Of a DNA stretch of 64,000 nucleotides, positions 48,311 to 57,116 are shown piece after piece (position 1 is the first letter of the stretch; each line of letters begins with the position of its first letter). Location: the NCBI RefSeq assembly GCF_013170825.1, contig NZ_CP033365.1, positions 5,406,001 through 5,470,000 on the forward strand, given 5' to 3'. The DNA comes from Mesorhizobium sp. NZP2298. GTDB taxonomy: Bacteria; Pseudomonadota; Alphaproteobacteria; Rhizobiales; Rhizobiaceae. Below the pieces are notes generated by a model. The model searched no databases, had not been told where the DNA came from, and saw nothing but the letters and a program-made list of their open reading frames with translations. The position numbers and the translations under genes were made by a program.

Positions 48311-49146
48311 ACCTGCATCAGGCAGGCGATGGCAAAGGGCTCGATGAACGCCGCCTTGAAGGCCCAGGCAAAGACGATGGCCAGCACGAAGGCCCAGCCG
48401 GCGAGCTGTCCGGGCATGAGGAAAAGAATGGCCCCGGCCGGGGCGAGCATCAGCAGAAAGATGACGAAGGACACGCCCCACATGATGACCGCCAGCCAGA
48501 CGGCGTTCTTGACCATGGTCTTGCCGTTCTGGGCGTAGAGAACCACGCCCTGCCGCGCGGTTTCGAAAGGCGAGGACGAGTTGATGCGGATGTTGTAGCC
48601 GAGGATGATCTCGTCGACATAGGTGAGAGACAGGCGGATCACCGTGTTGATGAAGGAGACCAGGCCGCTCAGGCCCGGAATGGGCAGAGAGGCGGCGACG
48701 CCGCCGAGCAGGCCGGTGATCGCGCGGATGGCGCCCTTGACCAGCTGGTCGACGACGAAAAGGATGTTGGCCTCGGCGAAACGCTCGGTCACGACCTGCC
48801 GGGCATAGGCGATCTGGTTCTGGCCGGCAGGAACATGATGGCCGTCGATCAGGTGGACCATGACGGCGATATGGCCGGCCTTGACGACGTAGAGGATGTA
48901 TTCGCGGATCCAGTAGACGGCGATGGAGACGATGCCGAAACCGACCACGCCGCCCCACAGGGCAAAGGACAGCGGTCCATCGGGATCGGTGGAGATATGG
49001 CCGACGCCATAGCCGACCGAGGCGCCCGTGCCGGTCGCCATGATGTAGGCCAGCGTGATGCCGAAATAGACGATCATGCGAAAGACAATGAAAGGCCAGG
49101 TCCGCATCATGATGGACACCGACCTGCCGATATCGAAATCCCACAT
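48163..49146 (-). CDS. multi-pass membrane protein of unknown function
   Basis: A 327-residue protein with about six hydrophobic segments: residues 18-40, 62-85, 160-185, 215-240, 243-265 and 268-290, and a cytoplasmic-like tail rich in Lys/Ala/Arg. GGGGAGATTCGGGGC precedes the ATG. The order of helices and the segment VDEIILGYNIRINSSSPFETARQGVVLYAQN is distinctive, but I do not recognise a named family. Its 3' end lies inside the bluB reading frame on the other strand. Confidence 0.75.
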   Translation of the reverse strand: MWDFDIGRSVSIMMRTWPFIVFRMIVYFGITLAYIMATGTGASVGYGVGHISTDPDGPLSFALWGGVVGFGIVSIAVYWIREYILYVVKAGHIAVMVHLIDGHHVPAGQNQIAYARQVVTERFAEANILFVVDQLVKGAIRAITGLLGGVAASLPIPGLSGLVSFINTVIRLSLTYVDEIILGYNIRINSSSPFETARQGVVLYAQNGKTMVKNAVWLAVIMWGVSFVIFLLMLAPAGAILFLMPGQLAGWAFVLAIVFAWAFKAAFIEPFAIACLMQVYFKTIAGQVPDPAWDARLAEASSKFRELKDKALSSFGGSRWGTAGATR

Positions 49147-49238
49147 GCCCCGAATCTCCCCTCAGAGATGGCTGGGGAGGATGCGCTCTAACCGAAGATT
49201 GTCAATCATGGGCGGGGCACCAGGCCGCAGACGGGACT

Positions 49239-49847
49239 TCAGTTCGATTGCGGACCCGGTTCTTTGAGCAGCCCCTCAAGCAGTTGCTTGAACGCCGCCA
49301 CCACCTTCCTCGACGTGGCTTCGGGGTCGTTTGAATTGGCGATCCGCTGCGACGCCTGGCTGCTCGCCCCGTTGATAAGGCGCGCGGCCGTTTCAGGGTC
49401 GACGCCCGGGACGACCACCCCTTCCCTCTGCAGCGCGGTCAGATGATCCGTCATTGAGCCAACGCAGGCATTGGCATTCGACCATTGTGCCGGATCGCCC
49501 AGCACAGCAGGGCCATCCCGGAACATTATGCGCTGGATTTCCGGCTCCAGCGCCATCTCGATATAGGTGGTGCATTCGTCGACGAAACGCTGCCAGCGGG
49601 TCGGCGCTCTCGATGCGATCTCGTTCACCCGAGCCGCCATCTCGCCGTCGATTTCGGCGATAACCGCCTCCAGCAGCCCCTTCTTGTCGCCGAAGTGATG
49701 ATAGAGCGCGCCGCGCGTCAGCCCGGCGGATGCCGTGAAATCGTCCATCGACGCTTCGGCATATCCGATCGAACCGAACGCCTGGCGGGCAGCGGCGATC
49801 AGCTTGGCGCGCGTCTCGGCGATCATCTCCTTGCGGGGTCTGCGCAT
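49239..49847 (-). CDS. TetR family transcriptional repressor
   Basis: A 202-residue regulator. The N-terminal helix-turn-helix (about residues 9-55) reads TRAKLIAAARQAFGSIGYAEASMDDFTASAGLTRGALYHHF, the standard TetR pattern, with a variable ligand-binding C-terminal domain. It is divergent from the MFS transporter, and the 120-base gap holds three near-identical palindromes, so it very probably represses the transporter and itself. The inducer is unknown. Confidence 0.92.
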   Translation of the reverse strand: MRRPRKEMIAETRAKLIAAARQAFGSIGYAEASMDDFTASAGLTRGALYHHFGDKKGLLEAVIAEIDGEMAARVNEIASRAPTRWQRFVDECTTYIEMALEPEIQRIMFRDGPAVLGDPAQWSNANACVGSMTDHLTALQREGVVVPGVDPETAARLINGASSQASQRIANSNDPEATSRKVVAAFKQLLEGLLKEPGPQSN

Positions 49848-49865
49848 TCTGCCTGGCCTTATTCA

Positions 49866-49932
49866 CATACGCAACGTATGCCAATTGACATACGCTGCGT
49901 ATGATCTATCTAGTTCCCATACGCTCCGTATG
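49866..49932. promoter_or_regulatory. three-copy palindromic operator CATACGnnnCGTATG
   Basis: Three perfect copies of CATACG-N3-CGTATG at 49866-49880 (centre CAA), 49889-49903 (centre CTG) and 49918-49932 (centre CTC), spaced 23 and 29 bases apart, in the TetR-MFS intergenic region. A -35-like TTGACA (49885-49890) with a weak -10 TATCTA 16 bases further faces the transporter, so the second copy overlaps the promoter. Identical arms with variable centres strongly indicate binding sites for the adjacent TetR dimer. Confidence 0.85.
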
Positions 49933-49968
49933 TAATTGGCATATCGCCTTTTGTCGAGGAACCGGATC

Positions 49969-51189
49969 ATGCAGAACCCTTACTCAGAGATCTTTCGCGC
50001 CCCCGGTGCCAAGGGCTTCGCAGCCGCCGGTTTCCTGGCGCGCCTGCCGATCGCCATGGCGCCCATCGGCATCGTGGCGATGCTGTCGCAGACACGTGGC
50101 GAATACTGGCTGGCCGGCGCTGTCTCGGCGACATTCGCATTGGCCAACGCTTTCCTGGCGCCGCAAATATCAAGACTGGTCGACCGCCTTGGCCAGACCC
50201 GGATCGTCGTGCCCACCACAATCATCTCCGTGCTCGCATTCCTGGCGCTGATTGCATCGGCCAATAAGGACTGGCCGGTCTGGACGCTGTTCGTGTCGGC
50301 GCTGCTGGCCGCCGCCATGCCCAGCATGCCGGCAATGGTGCGCGCACGCTGGACCGAGATTTTCCGCGGCCGGCCCGAGATGAGCACCGCCTTCGCCTTC
50401 GAGTCGGCGGCGGATGAGTTGGTCTACATCGCCGGCGCATCACTGTCGGTGGGCTTGAGTGCCGCCCTGTTCCCGGAAGCGGGCATGCTGGCGAGCACGC
50501 TGTTCCTTGCCTTGGGCTCGACGGCGTTCATCCTGCAGCGATCGACCGAGCCGCAAGTGCGGCCGATTGGTCACGGCTCGAGCGGCTCCGCAATCCGCCT
50601 GCGCCCGGTGCAGATCATCACATTCGCCCTGATCTTCATCGGTGCCACCTTCGCGACGACGGAAGTCAGCACCGTGGCAATCACCAAGGAACTCGGCCAA
50701 CCCGGCGCCGCCAGCCTCGTCATTGGCGTCTACGCGCTGGGGTCGTTCGTGCTCGGCATCATTGTCGGGGCGCTCAATCTGAAAACACCGCTGCAACGCC
50801 AGTTGGCCATCGCGGTAGCCGTCATCGCGGTCAGCACGCTGCTGCCGCTCACCGCCGGCACCGTGCCGCTTCTGGCACTCACCGTCTTCATCAGCGGCGT
50901 GGCCATCTCACCGACCTTCATCACGGCCTTCGGCCTGATCGAGCGGCATGTGCCCGAAGCGATGCTGACGGAGGGCATCACCTGGGTGACCACGGGGATC
51001 GGTATCGGCATGGCACTGGGCTCCTTCGCCGCCGGCGCCGTGGTGGACGCATTCGGCGCCCAGAGCGGGTTCTGGGTTTCAGTGGCGGCAGGCACCATCG
51101 CGTTGATCACGGTGCTGCTTGGCCAGCACAGCCTTGCCACCCATAAATGCGAGTTGGAGGGATGCGACGACGCCGCCGTTCCGGCCTAG
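49969..51189 (+). CDS. MFS transporter (probable efflux)
   Basis: A 406-residue major facilitator with about twelve membrane segments and the MFS inter-helix pattern SRLVDRLGQTRIV between helices 2 and 3. GAGGA precedes the ATG at 49969. The divergent TetR repressor and triple operator fit an inducible drug or metabolite exporter. The substrate cannot be told from the sequence. Confidence 0.9.
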   Translation: MQNPYSEIFRAPGAKGFAAAGFLARLPIAMAPIGIVAMLSQTRGEYWLAGAVSATFALANAFLAPQISRLVDRLGQTRIVVPTTIISVLAFLALIASANKDWPVWTLFVSALLAAAMPSMPAMVRARWTEIFRGRPEMSTAFAFESAADELVYIAGASLSVGLSAALFPEAGMLASTLFLALGSTAFILQRSTEPQVRPIGHGSSGSAIRLRPVQIITFALIFIGATFATTEVSTVAITKELGQPGAASLVIGVYALGSFVLGIIVGALNLKTPLQRQLAIAVAVIAVSTLLPLTAGTVPLLALTVFISGVAISPTFITAFGLIERHVPEAMLTEGITWVTTGIGIGMALGSFAAGAVVDAFGAQSGFWVSVAAGTIALITVLLGQHSLATHKCELEGCDDAAVPA

Positions 51190-51210
51190 TGACCGCCAGG
51201 ATATGTCGAG

Positions 51211-51238
51211 ATTCAGGTCAGGCCGACCTCACCTGAAT
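51211..51238. terminator. inverted repeat between convergent MFS and ribB genes
   Basis: ATTCAGGT (51211-51218) pairs with ACCTGAAT (51231-51238) with a 12-base loop, inside the 60-base gap between the converging stops. It has no strong T-run on either side but is placed as a bidirectional terminator would be. Confidence 0.5.
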
Positions 51239-51249
51239 ATCAACATGGC

Positions 51250-52350
51250 CTAGAGAATCTCGGTCTTCGCGATATGGATGCCAAAACCCTCGAGGCCGAC
51301 ATAGTGGCGCTCGCGCGAGGCGATCAGGTTGATCGAGGAAATGCCGAGGTCCTTCAGGATTTGCGCGCCGAGGCCGATCTCGCGCCATTCGTTCTCGCGC
51401 CGGCGGGCCTCTTCATGATCCTCGCGGTCGCCGCTTGCCGGCCGTTTGCGTTCCTGATGCGCGACGCCGACGGAACCCTCTCGCAGATAGACGATGACAC
51501 CGCGCTTGCGCTCGCCCATCGCCTTCATGATGCCGTCCAGCCGATGGCTGGTGCCGAAGACGTCGGTCACCACATCCTCGGAATGCAGCCGCACCGGCAC
51601 GTCCTCGCCGTCGCGGATGTCGCCGAAAACGACAGCGACGTGATGCATTGTGTCCCACGGCAGCGTGTAGGTGAAGACCTGTGCCTTGCCGCCGAGCGTG
51701 TCGATGTCGGAGCAAGCGACGCGCTCGACCAGCGTTTCCTTGCGCTGTCGGTAGGCGATGAGGTCGGCGACCGAGACCTGTTTCAGACCATGCTCTTCAG
51801 CGAAAGCCTGCACCTGCGGGCCGCGCTTGACGGTGCCGTCGTCATTGACCAGTTCCGAAATGACACCGATCGGCGGCAAGCCCGCGAGCTTGCAGAGATC
51901 AACGGCCGCCTCGGTATGGCCCGAACGCATCAGGACCCCGCCTTCGCGCGCGATCAGCGGGAAGATGTGGCCGGGACGGACGAAATCGGAGGCGCCGACA
52001 TTGCCGTTGGCGAGGTTGCGCACGGTGAGCGTGCGGTCGTCGGCCGAAATGCCCGTCGTCGTGCCATGCTTGAAATCGACGCTGACAGTGAAGGCGGTGG
52101 TGTGCGCGGAATCATTGTCGGCGACCATCGGCTGCAGGTTGAGCCGCTTGGCCTCCTCGCGCGGCATCGGCGTGCACACGATGCCGGAGGTGTTGCGCAC
52201 GATGAAGGCCATCTTTTCCGGCGTGCAGTGAACAGCGGCGACAATCAGGTCGCCCTCATTCTCGCGCCCGTCATCATCCATGACGACGACGATCTCGCCA
52301 CGTTCGAAGGCTCGGATGGCTTCGACAATCTTCTTCTGATCGTAAGGCAT
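51250..52350 (-). CDS. ribB: 3,4-dihydroxy-2-butanone-4-phosphate synthase fused to a degenerate GTP cyclohydrolase II-like domain
   Basis: The N-terminal half (about residues 1-205) is an intact RibB, which makes dihydroxybutanone phosphate for riboflavin: VVVMDDDGRENEGDLIVAA, DFVRPGHIFPLIAREGGVL and RSGHTEAAVDLCKLAG are all present. The C-terminal half aligns to RibA, but the zinc site that normally reads SEC...RCDCG is SEDVVTDVFGTSHRLDG (residues 257-273), with all three cysteines gone, and the GRGIGL-type catalytic loop is replaced by EGSVGVAHQ followed by a charged insert. The fusion should therefore only have RibB activity. A separate ribA is not in this window. Confidence 0.9.
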   Translation of the reverse strand: MPYDQKKIVEAIRAFERGEIVVVMDDDGRENEGDLIVAAVHCTPEKMAFIVRNTSGIVCTPMPREEAKRLNLQPMVADNDSAHTTAFTVSVDFKHGTTTGISADDRTLTVRNLANGNVGASDFVRPGHIFPLIAREGGVLMRSGHTEAAVDLCKLAGLPPIGVISELVNDDGTVKRGPQVQAFAEEHGLKQVSVADLIAYRQRKETLVERVACSDIDTLGGKAQVFTYTLPWDTMHHVAVVFGDIRDGEDVPVRLHSEDVVTDVFGTSHRLDGIMKAMGERKRGVIVYLREGSVGVAHQERKRPASGDREDHEEARRRENEWREIGLGAQILKDLGISSINLIASRERHYVGLEGFGIHIAKTEIL

Positions 52351-52470
52351 GGGCGCTCGCTTTGCTCGCAGGGCAGTAGGGAATAGGGCAGTGAGGAAGT
52401 AGGGAAAAGGAAAGTTTTGGCTGTTTCGGCGGGCAACGTAACATACTGCCCTGTTGCCTTATTCCTCTCC
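52351..52470. repeat. purine-rich repeat tract between aroC and ribB
   Basis: The 120-base gap has AGGGCAGT twice (52370-52377 and 52385-52392), AGTAGGG twice (52375-52381 and 52398-52404), and an inverted ACTGCCCT at 52445-52452, so imperfect inverted arms flank the central GTTTTGGCTG segment. It could fold into a hairpin in the aroC-ribB transcript. No FMN riboswitch pattern is present although ribB follows. Confidence 0.5.
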
Positions 52471-53565
52471 CTACCCCGTCTGTCCTCGATGCCGCAGATA
52501 GTGGTCAGCGATCGCGCAGGCAACCATCGCCTCGCCGATCGGCACGGCGCGGATGCCGACGCAGGGGTCGTGGCGACCCTTGGTCATCACCTCGACGTCG
52601 TTGCCGTCCTTGTCGATCGACTTTCGCGGTGTCAGGATCGACGAGGTCGGCTTGACGGCGAAGCGCGCAATGATCGCCTGTCCAGTCGAGATGCCGCCGA
52701 GGATGCCACCGGCATTGTTGGACAGGAACACCGGCTTGCCGTCATTGCCCATGCGCATTTCGTCGGCATTCTGTTCGCCGGTGATACGGGCGGCCTCGAA
52801 ACCGTTGCCGATCTCGACGCCCTTGACGGCATTGATGGACATCAGCCCGGAGGCGATGTCCTGGTCGAGCTTGGCGTAGATCGGCGCGCCGAGACCTGGC
52901 GGAACGCCATCGGCGACGATCTCGATCACCGCGCCGACCGACGAACCAGCCTTGCGGATTCCATCGAGGTACTGCGTAAAAACGGGAACAGAAGCGGGAT
53001 CGGGGGTGAAGAACGGGTTCTCGGCATCACCGATGAAATTCCAGTTCCAATTGGCGCGATCGATCGACTTCTCGCCCATAGACACCAATGCGCCGCGCAC
53101 CACCATGCCCGGCACTACCTTGCGGGCAAGCGCTCCTGCAGCAACGCGCGCGGCCGTCTCGCGGGCCGAGGAGCGACCGCCGCCACGATAGTCGCGTATG
53201 CCGTATTTGACGTCATAGGTGTAATCGGCATGGCCCGGCCGGTACTGGCGCGCGATCTCGCCATAGTCCTTCGAGCGCTGGTCGACATTCTCGATCAGCA
53301 TCGAGACCGGCGTGCCTGTGGTGATCATCGTCTGGCTGTCCCCGTCGAGGACAAAACCGGACAGCACCTTCACCTCGTCCGGCTCGCGGCGCTGGGTGAC
53401 GAAGCGCGACTGGCCCGGCCGGCGCTTGTCGAGTTCGGCCTGGATTTCATCCCGCGTGAAGCGGATGCCTGGCGGGCAGCCGTCGACCACGCAGCCGAGC
53501 GCTGCTCCATGGCTTTCGCCCCAGGTGGTGACGCGGAAAAGGTGGCCGAACGTGTTGTGAGACAT
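52471..53565 (-). CDS. aroC: chorismate synthase
   Basis: Final enzyme of the shikimate pathway; converts EPSP to chorismate using reduced FMN. The 364-residue protein has the signatures [27 protein letters not shown] at the N-terminus, [42 protein letters not shown] block (conserved arginines) and [17 protein letters not shown] near the end. It is upstream of ribB on the same strand. Confidence 0.97.
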   Translation of the reverse strand: MSHNTFGHLFRVTTWGESHGAALGCVVDGCPPGIRFTRDEIQAELDKRRPGQSRFVTQRREPDEVKVLSGFVLDGDSQTMITTGTPVSMLIENVDQRSKDYGEIARQYRPGHADYTYDVKYGIRDYRGGGRSSARETAARVAAGALARKVVPGMVVRGALVSMGEKSIDRANWNWNFIGDAENPFFTPDPASVPVFTQYLDGIRKAGSSVGAVIEIVADGVPPGLGAPIYAKLDQDIASGLMSINAVKGVEIGNGFEAARITGEQNADEMRMGNDGKPVFLSNNAGGILGGISTGQAIIARFAVKPTSSILTPRKSIDKDGNDVEVMTKGRHDPCVGIRAVPIGEAMVACAIADHYLRHRGQTG

Positions 53566-53749
53566 GGAAAACTGCCCTGCCCGGCAGCCGAGCCGGTTGA
53601 AGCCTGCCTTCTATTGGCGTTTTTTGCGGTGGTCAAACTGTCATCCCCGCCGTTTAAGTTTTGACACATTCGGCTGGTTTCTGCTTTCTTCCATCCGCCG
53701 TTGAGGATCCGCCGCCACAGTGCCGGCGCAATGACCAAAGAGGACAATC

Positions 53750-54010
53750 ATGCGTACCCTGATTGGCGCTGTTGCCGCCATGCTGCTTTGTTCCACCGCC
53801 GCCTTCGCCGGACAGACCGAGGGCCTGATCAAGAAGATCGACAAGGATGCGCTGACGCTGACGCTGGACGACGGCAAATCCTACAAGCTGAACGCCGAAA
53901 CCGATCTCGACTCCCTGAAGCCGGGCATGGACATCGTCATCGCTTACGACGTGACCAATGGCGAGAATGTCGTGACCGATATGCAGTTGCCGGACAGCGA
54001 CACGAACTAG
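53750..54010 (+). CDS. DUF1344 small secreted protein
   Basis: An 86-residue exported protein: signal peptide (cleavage after STAAFA) and a short domain, EGLIKKIDKDALTLTLDDGKSYKL, typical of DUF1344. AGAGGA precedes the ATG. Such proteins are frequent in rhizobia, without known function. It converges on the phosphatase gene with 10 bases between stops. Confidence 0.88.
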   Translation: MRTLIGAVAAMLLCSTAAFAGQTEGLIKKIDKDALTLTLDDGKSYKLNAETDLDSLKPGMDIVIAYDVTNGENVVTDMQLPDSDTN

Positions 54011-54020
54011 CTCAGGCGGC

Positions 54021-54608
54021 TTAAAGCCACTCCAGGCTCTGTCCTTCGAGCTTGAGCACGCGATCCTGCGGTATCTCCAGGTTCGCGGCCTCGTCCTCGG
54101 CCATATCCAGCACAAAACGGAACAGGGTGCGCATGACGCCGCCATGCGTCACGCAGATCGTCCTGCGGTCAAGTTCGTCGAAGCAAGGCTTCACCCGTTC
54201 GAGCAGCATCTGGTAGCTTTCCGCCCCCTCGCCGGGCGGCTGAAAATTCCATTTGTCCAGGGCGCGTGACCGGCTTGCTCCGGGAGACTGCGTCTCGAGC
54301 TCGGCGAAGGTAAAGCTCTGCCAGTCGCCGAAATTGACCTCAACCAGCCTGACATCGGTTCGATAGGCGAGCGGATCGAGCTTCATCGCGGCGCGGATGC
54401 GTTCCATCGTTTCGCGCGTCCGCCGCATCGGGCTGGCGACGAAATCGAAATCCCTGACATCGTCGACAAGTTCGGCCAGCCGATGCCCGTTTCCGGTCGC
54501 CTGTTCGCAACCAAGGGCATTGAGATCGGTGTCGGCCTGGCCCTGAAGCCGGAACTCGGCGTTCCACGCAGTCTGGCCGTGGCGCACGATATAAACCAGC
54601 GGGTACAT
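54021..54608 (-). CDS. histidine phosphatase family protein (phosphoglycerate-mutase-like)
   Basis: A 195-residue phosphatase with the canonical catalytic motif: VYIVRHGQTAWN at the N-terminus, the arginine-rich segment ASPMRRTRETMERI, and the second histidine in ICVTHGGVMRTLFRF. It contrasts with the altered paralogue at 21986-22570. Its role may be dephosphorylation of a sugar phosphate or nucleotide; substrate unknown. Its start lies 52 bases downstream of the fabI stop on the same strand. Confidence 0.92.
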   Translation of the reverse strand: MYPLVYIVRHGQTAWNAEFRLQGQADTDLNALGCEQATGNGHRLAELVDDVRDFDFVASPMRRTRETMERIRAAMKLDPLAYRTDVRLVEVNFGDWQSFTFAELETQSPGASRSRALDKWNFQPPGEGAESYQMLLERVKPCFDELDRRTICVTHGGVMRTLFRFVLDMAEDEAANLEIPQDRVLKLEGQSLEWL

Positions 54609-54660
54609 CAGGTCTTCCGGAGGTCGGGCAAGGGCCTGGGCGGAGGATGAGCGGAGGGAG

Positions 54661-55479
54661 TTAGTCCTTGACCGTCGAAATATCGGGCGCGTCGACCGCC
54701 TTCATGCCGACCACGTGATAGCCGGAATCGACATGATGCACTTCGCCGGTGACGCCACGCGACAGGTCGGACAGGAAATAGACGCCGGAATCGCCGACCT
54801 CTTCCTGGGTGACCGTCTGCTTCAGCGGCGAATTGTATTCGTTCCATTTCAGGATGTAGCGGAAGTCGCCGATGCCGGAGGCGGCCAGAGTCTTGATCGG
54901 CCCGGCGGAGATGGCATTGACGCGGATCTTCTTGGCGCCAAGATCGACGGCGAGGTAACGCACGCTGGCCTCGAGCGCGGCCTTGGCGACGCCCATGACG
55001 TTGTAGTGCGGCATCACCTTCTCGGCGCCATAGTAGGTCAGCGTCAGCAGCGAGCCGCCATCGGTCATCAGCGCTTCGGCGCGCTTGGCTATGGTGGTGA
55101 AGGAATAGACCGAAATGTCCATCGTGCGCAGGAAGTTGTCGCGCGTCGTCTCGACATAGCGGCCGGTCAGTTCGTCCTTGTCGGAAAAAGCGATGGCGTG
55201 GACGAGGAAGTCGAGCTTGCCCCAATGCTTGGCGACATTGGCAAAAACCTCGTCGAGGCTCGCCGGGTCTGTGACGTCGCAATGGCCGGCGACAAAGGCG
55301 CCCAGTTCCGCCGCCAGCGGCTCGACGCGCTTCTTGAACGCCTCCCCCTGATAGGTCAGCGCGATCTCGGCACCATGATCCACACAGGCCTTGGCGATGC
55401 CATAGGCAATCGACCTGTTGTTCGCGACGCCAAGAATGAGGCCGCGCTTGCCGGCCATCAGGCCCTGTCCACCCGCCAT
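54661..55479 (-). CDS. fabI: enoyl-[acyl-carrier-protein] reductase
   Basis: NADH-dependent reductase of the last step in fatty acid elongation, target of triclosan. The 272-residue protein shows GVANNRSIAYGIA for the cofactor site and the active-site Tyr149, Tyr159 and Lys166 (Y-x6-K). The ATG at 55479 (MAGGQGLMAGKRGLILGV) matches the usual rhizobial start; an upstream frame to 55545 is less likely. The downstream gene is the phosphatase. Confidence 0.95.
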   Translation of the reverse strand: MAGGQGLMAGKRGLILGVANNRSIAYGIAKACVDHGAEIALTYQGEAFKKRVEPLAAELGAFVAGHCDVTDPASLDEVFANVAKHWGKLDFLVHAIAFSDKDELTGRYVETTRDNFLRTMDISVYSFTTIAKRAEALMTDGGSLLTLTYYGAEKVMPHYNVMGVAKAALEASVRYLAVDLGAKKIRVNAISAGPIKTLAASGIGDFRYILKWNEYNSPLKQTVTQEEVGDSGVYFLSDLSRGVTGEVHHVDSGYHVVGMKAVDAPDISTVKD

Positions 55480-55583
55480 GTGAGCGCTCTCCGCAAGGTT
55501 TGTGCTTTGTGGAGTGCCTATCGCACAGGCACACTGCCCCTTCAAGCGCTCAAACCGGACAGTTCGGGGGACAAAGCGCTGGA

Positions 55584-56513
55584 TCAGCCTTTTTGGCCGC
55601 GCAACAGCATTTCCAGCGCGCTGTCGCCGCCTTCCGGCAGCATGATGCGCACATGGGCGTAGAGGTCGCCATGGCCGCCGGCCTTTTCCGGAAGACCCCG
55701 CCCTTTCAGGCGCAGCACCTTGTCCGAACTCGACCAGGCGGGAACGTTGACCGCTAGCTTGCCGGTCGGTGTCTCGACCGGCACCTTGGCGCCCAGCACC
55801 GCATCCGCCAGCGGCACCGGCAGATCGGCATGCAGGTCGCGGCCTTCGATGCGGTAGCGCGGGTGCCGGCGGATATGGATCTTGACCAGCGCGTCGCCAG
55901 GCTGGCCCGGCCCCTGCTCGCCCTGCCCCTTCAACCGGATGGTCTGACCATCCTCGACAAAGGCCGGCAGCTTGACAGCCACCTTGCGGCCATCGGGAAA
56001 CATCGCCGTCACCTTTTCGGCGTTCGCCGCTTCCTCGATGGTGACGTCGAGCGTGACGTTCAGATCGGCCGCCGTCGCCGGCTGGCGACGGTCGCCCGCG
56101 CCCGCGCCGCGCGCGCCGGAAAAGGCGTCGCCGAAAATCTGGCTGAAAATATCGCTGTTGCCGTCGAAAGGATCGCCGCCCGGGCGCCCTGACCGGAATT
56201 CGAATCGCGAACCACCGGGCCCTTGCTGGCGGCGAAACCCTGCAAAGGGGTCGCCACCACCGGCGGCACCTTCTAAACCCTGGAAGCGCGGCTTGCCGTC
56301 GGCATCGATCTCGCCGCGATCGAAAGCGGCACGGTTCTTCTCGTCGCCGACGATCTCTTAGGCCTGATTGGCCGCGGCAAAACGGTCCTTCGCCTTGGGA
56401 TCATTCGGATTCTGGTCCGGATGATGTTTCTTGGCGAGTTTCCGGTATGCCGATTTTATGTCCTTGGCCGATGCGTTCTTTGCAACGCCCAGCACCTCAT
56501 ACGGGTCGCGCAT
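55584..56513 (-). pseudogene. DnaJ-type co-chaperone (DnaJ/CbpA-like) broken by an in-frame TAA
   Basis: Starting from ATG at 56513 (AGGG upstream) the frame encodes an intact J-domain start, [20 protein letters not shown], with the HPD motif in [11 protein letters not shown], but stops at codon 52 (56358-56360). The same frame then continues without another stop to 55584 and encodes [16 protein letters not shown], the Gly/Phe-rich region and the complete C-terminal DnaJ substrate-binding domain. In homologues the codon is tyrosine (QAYEIVGD), so a single base change from TAC or TAT to TAA explains it. Either the gene is inactive, a truncated C-terminal product is made from an internal start such as GTG at 56012, or the base is a sequencing error. 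Confidence 0.85.
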
Positions 56514-56614
56514 GCGTTCTGCCCTGGAGAAGAGTTGAGTCCATACTTGCCCCCTATATGCGCTCGAATAGGAAGAAATTCCAGTAGCGGACCGTCATAT
56601 CAAAAAGCGGAAAG

Positions 56615-57076
56615 TCAGAGCGCCTTGAAGCCCTGCATGCGCCAGCCGCCGGCACCGGCAAGGCACAGTTCACCCTCGAACATGGCAACGCCGTCAAAGC
56701 TTTCGCGTGAGGCCTTGAAGCGGCGGCACGTCTGGCCCCGGTCCTTCAACTCCGCCAGTTCGGTGATGGAGCCACGCGACCCGGTGCCGGCATTCGCCCA
56801 CGGCACGGCCTGGCCGCCGAGTTGCTCGATATCGGCGGAGGACACCGCATTGCCGATCGTCGTCTGATCGGAGTCGCGATCCGAATCGGCGGGCGCGGAT
56901 GAAGCCGAGGTGCTACTGGTCAGGATCGAGCGGTCGACTTCGGCTTTTTCCAGGCTGAATCCACCTGCGCCACAGCCAACAAGAGGCAGGGCGATTGACA
57001 CGATCGCCGCTTTCGCGCTGGCCGAAGCGATAACGCTCCATTGCCTGCTGTCAAAAGCCTGCGCGATACGCGACAA
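56615..57076 (-). CDS. surface-antigen-like lipoprotein (RT0821/Lpp0805 type)
   Basis: A 153-residue lipoprotein. The TTG at 57076 is chosen because GGGGGAGG stands 7 bases upstream, much stronger than any ATG or GTG in the frame. The lipobox is LVGC. The C-terminal part, [18 protein letters not shown] followed by [10 protein letters not shown] and [15 protein letters not shown], follows the 17-kDa surface antigen pattern of rickettsiae and Legionella proteins. Function is unknown. It is divergent from pdxH with about 40 bases between the starts. Confidence 0.75.
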   Translation of the reverse strand: MSRIAQAFDSRQWSVIASASAKAAIVSIALPLVGCGAGGFSLEKAEVDRSILTSSTSASSAPADSDRDSDQTTIGNAVSSADIEQLGGQAVPWANAGTGSRGSITELAELKDRGQTCRRFKASRESFDGVAMFEGELCLAGAGGWRMQGFKAL

Positions 57077-57116
57077 TCGGCAACCTCCCCCGGTTCGTGA
57101 CAATTTGAGAAAAACT

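Noticed and set aside
52351..52470. FMN riboswitch in front of ribB
   Set aside because: The leader has repeats but none of the conserved RFN blocks.
51274..53664. Plus-strand open frames of 370 and 415 codons across ribB and aroC
   Set aside because: They are antisense to two solid genes and show no domains.
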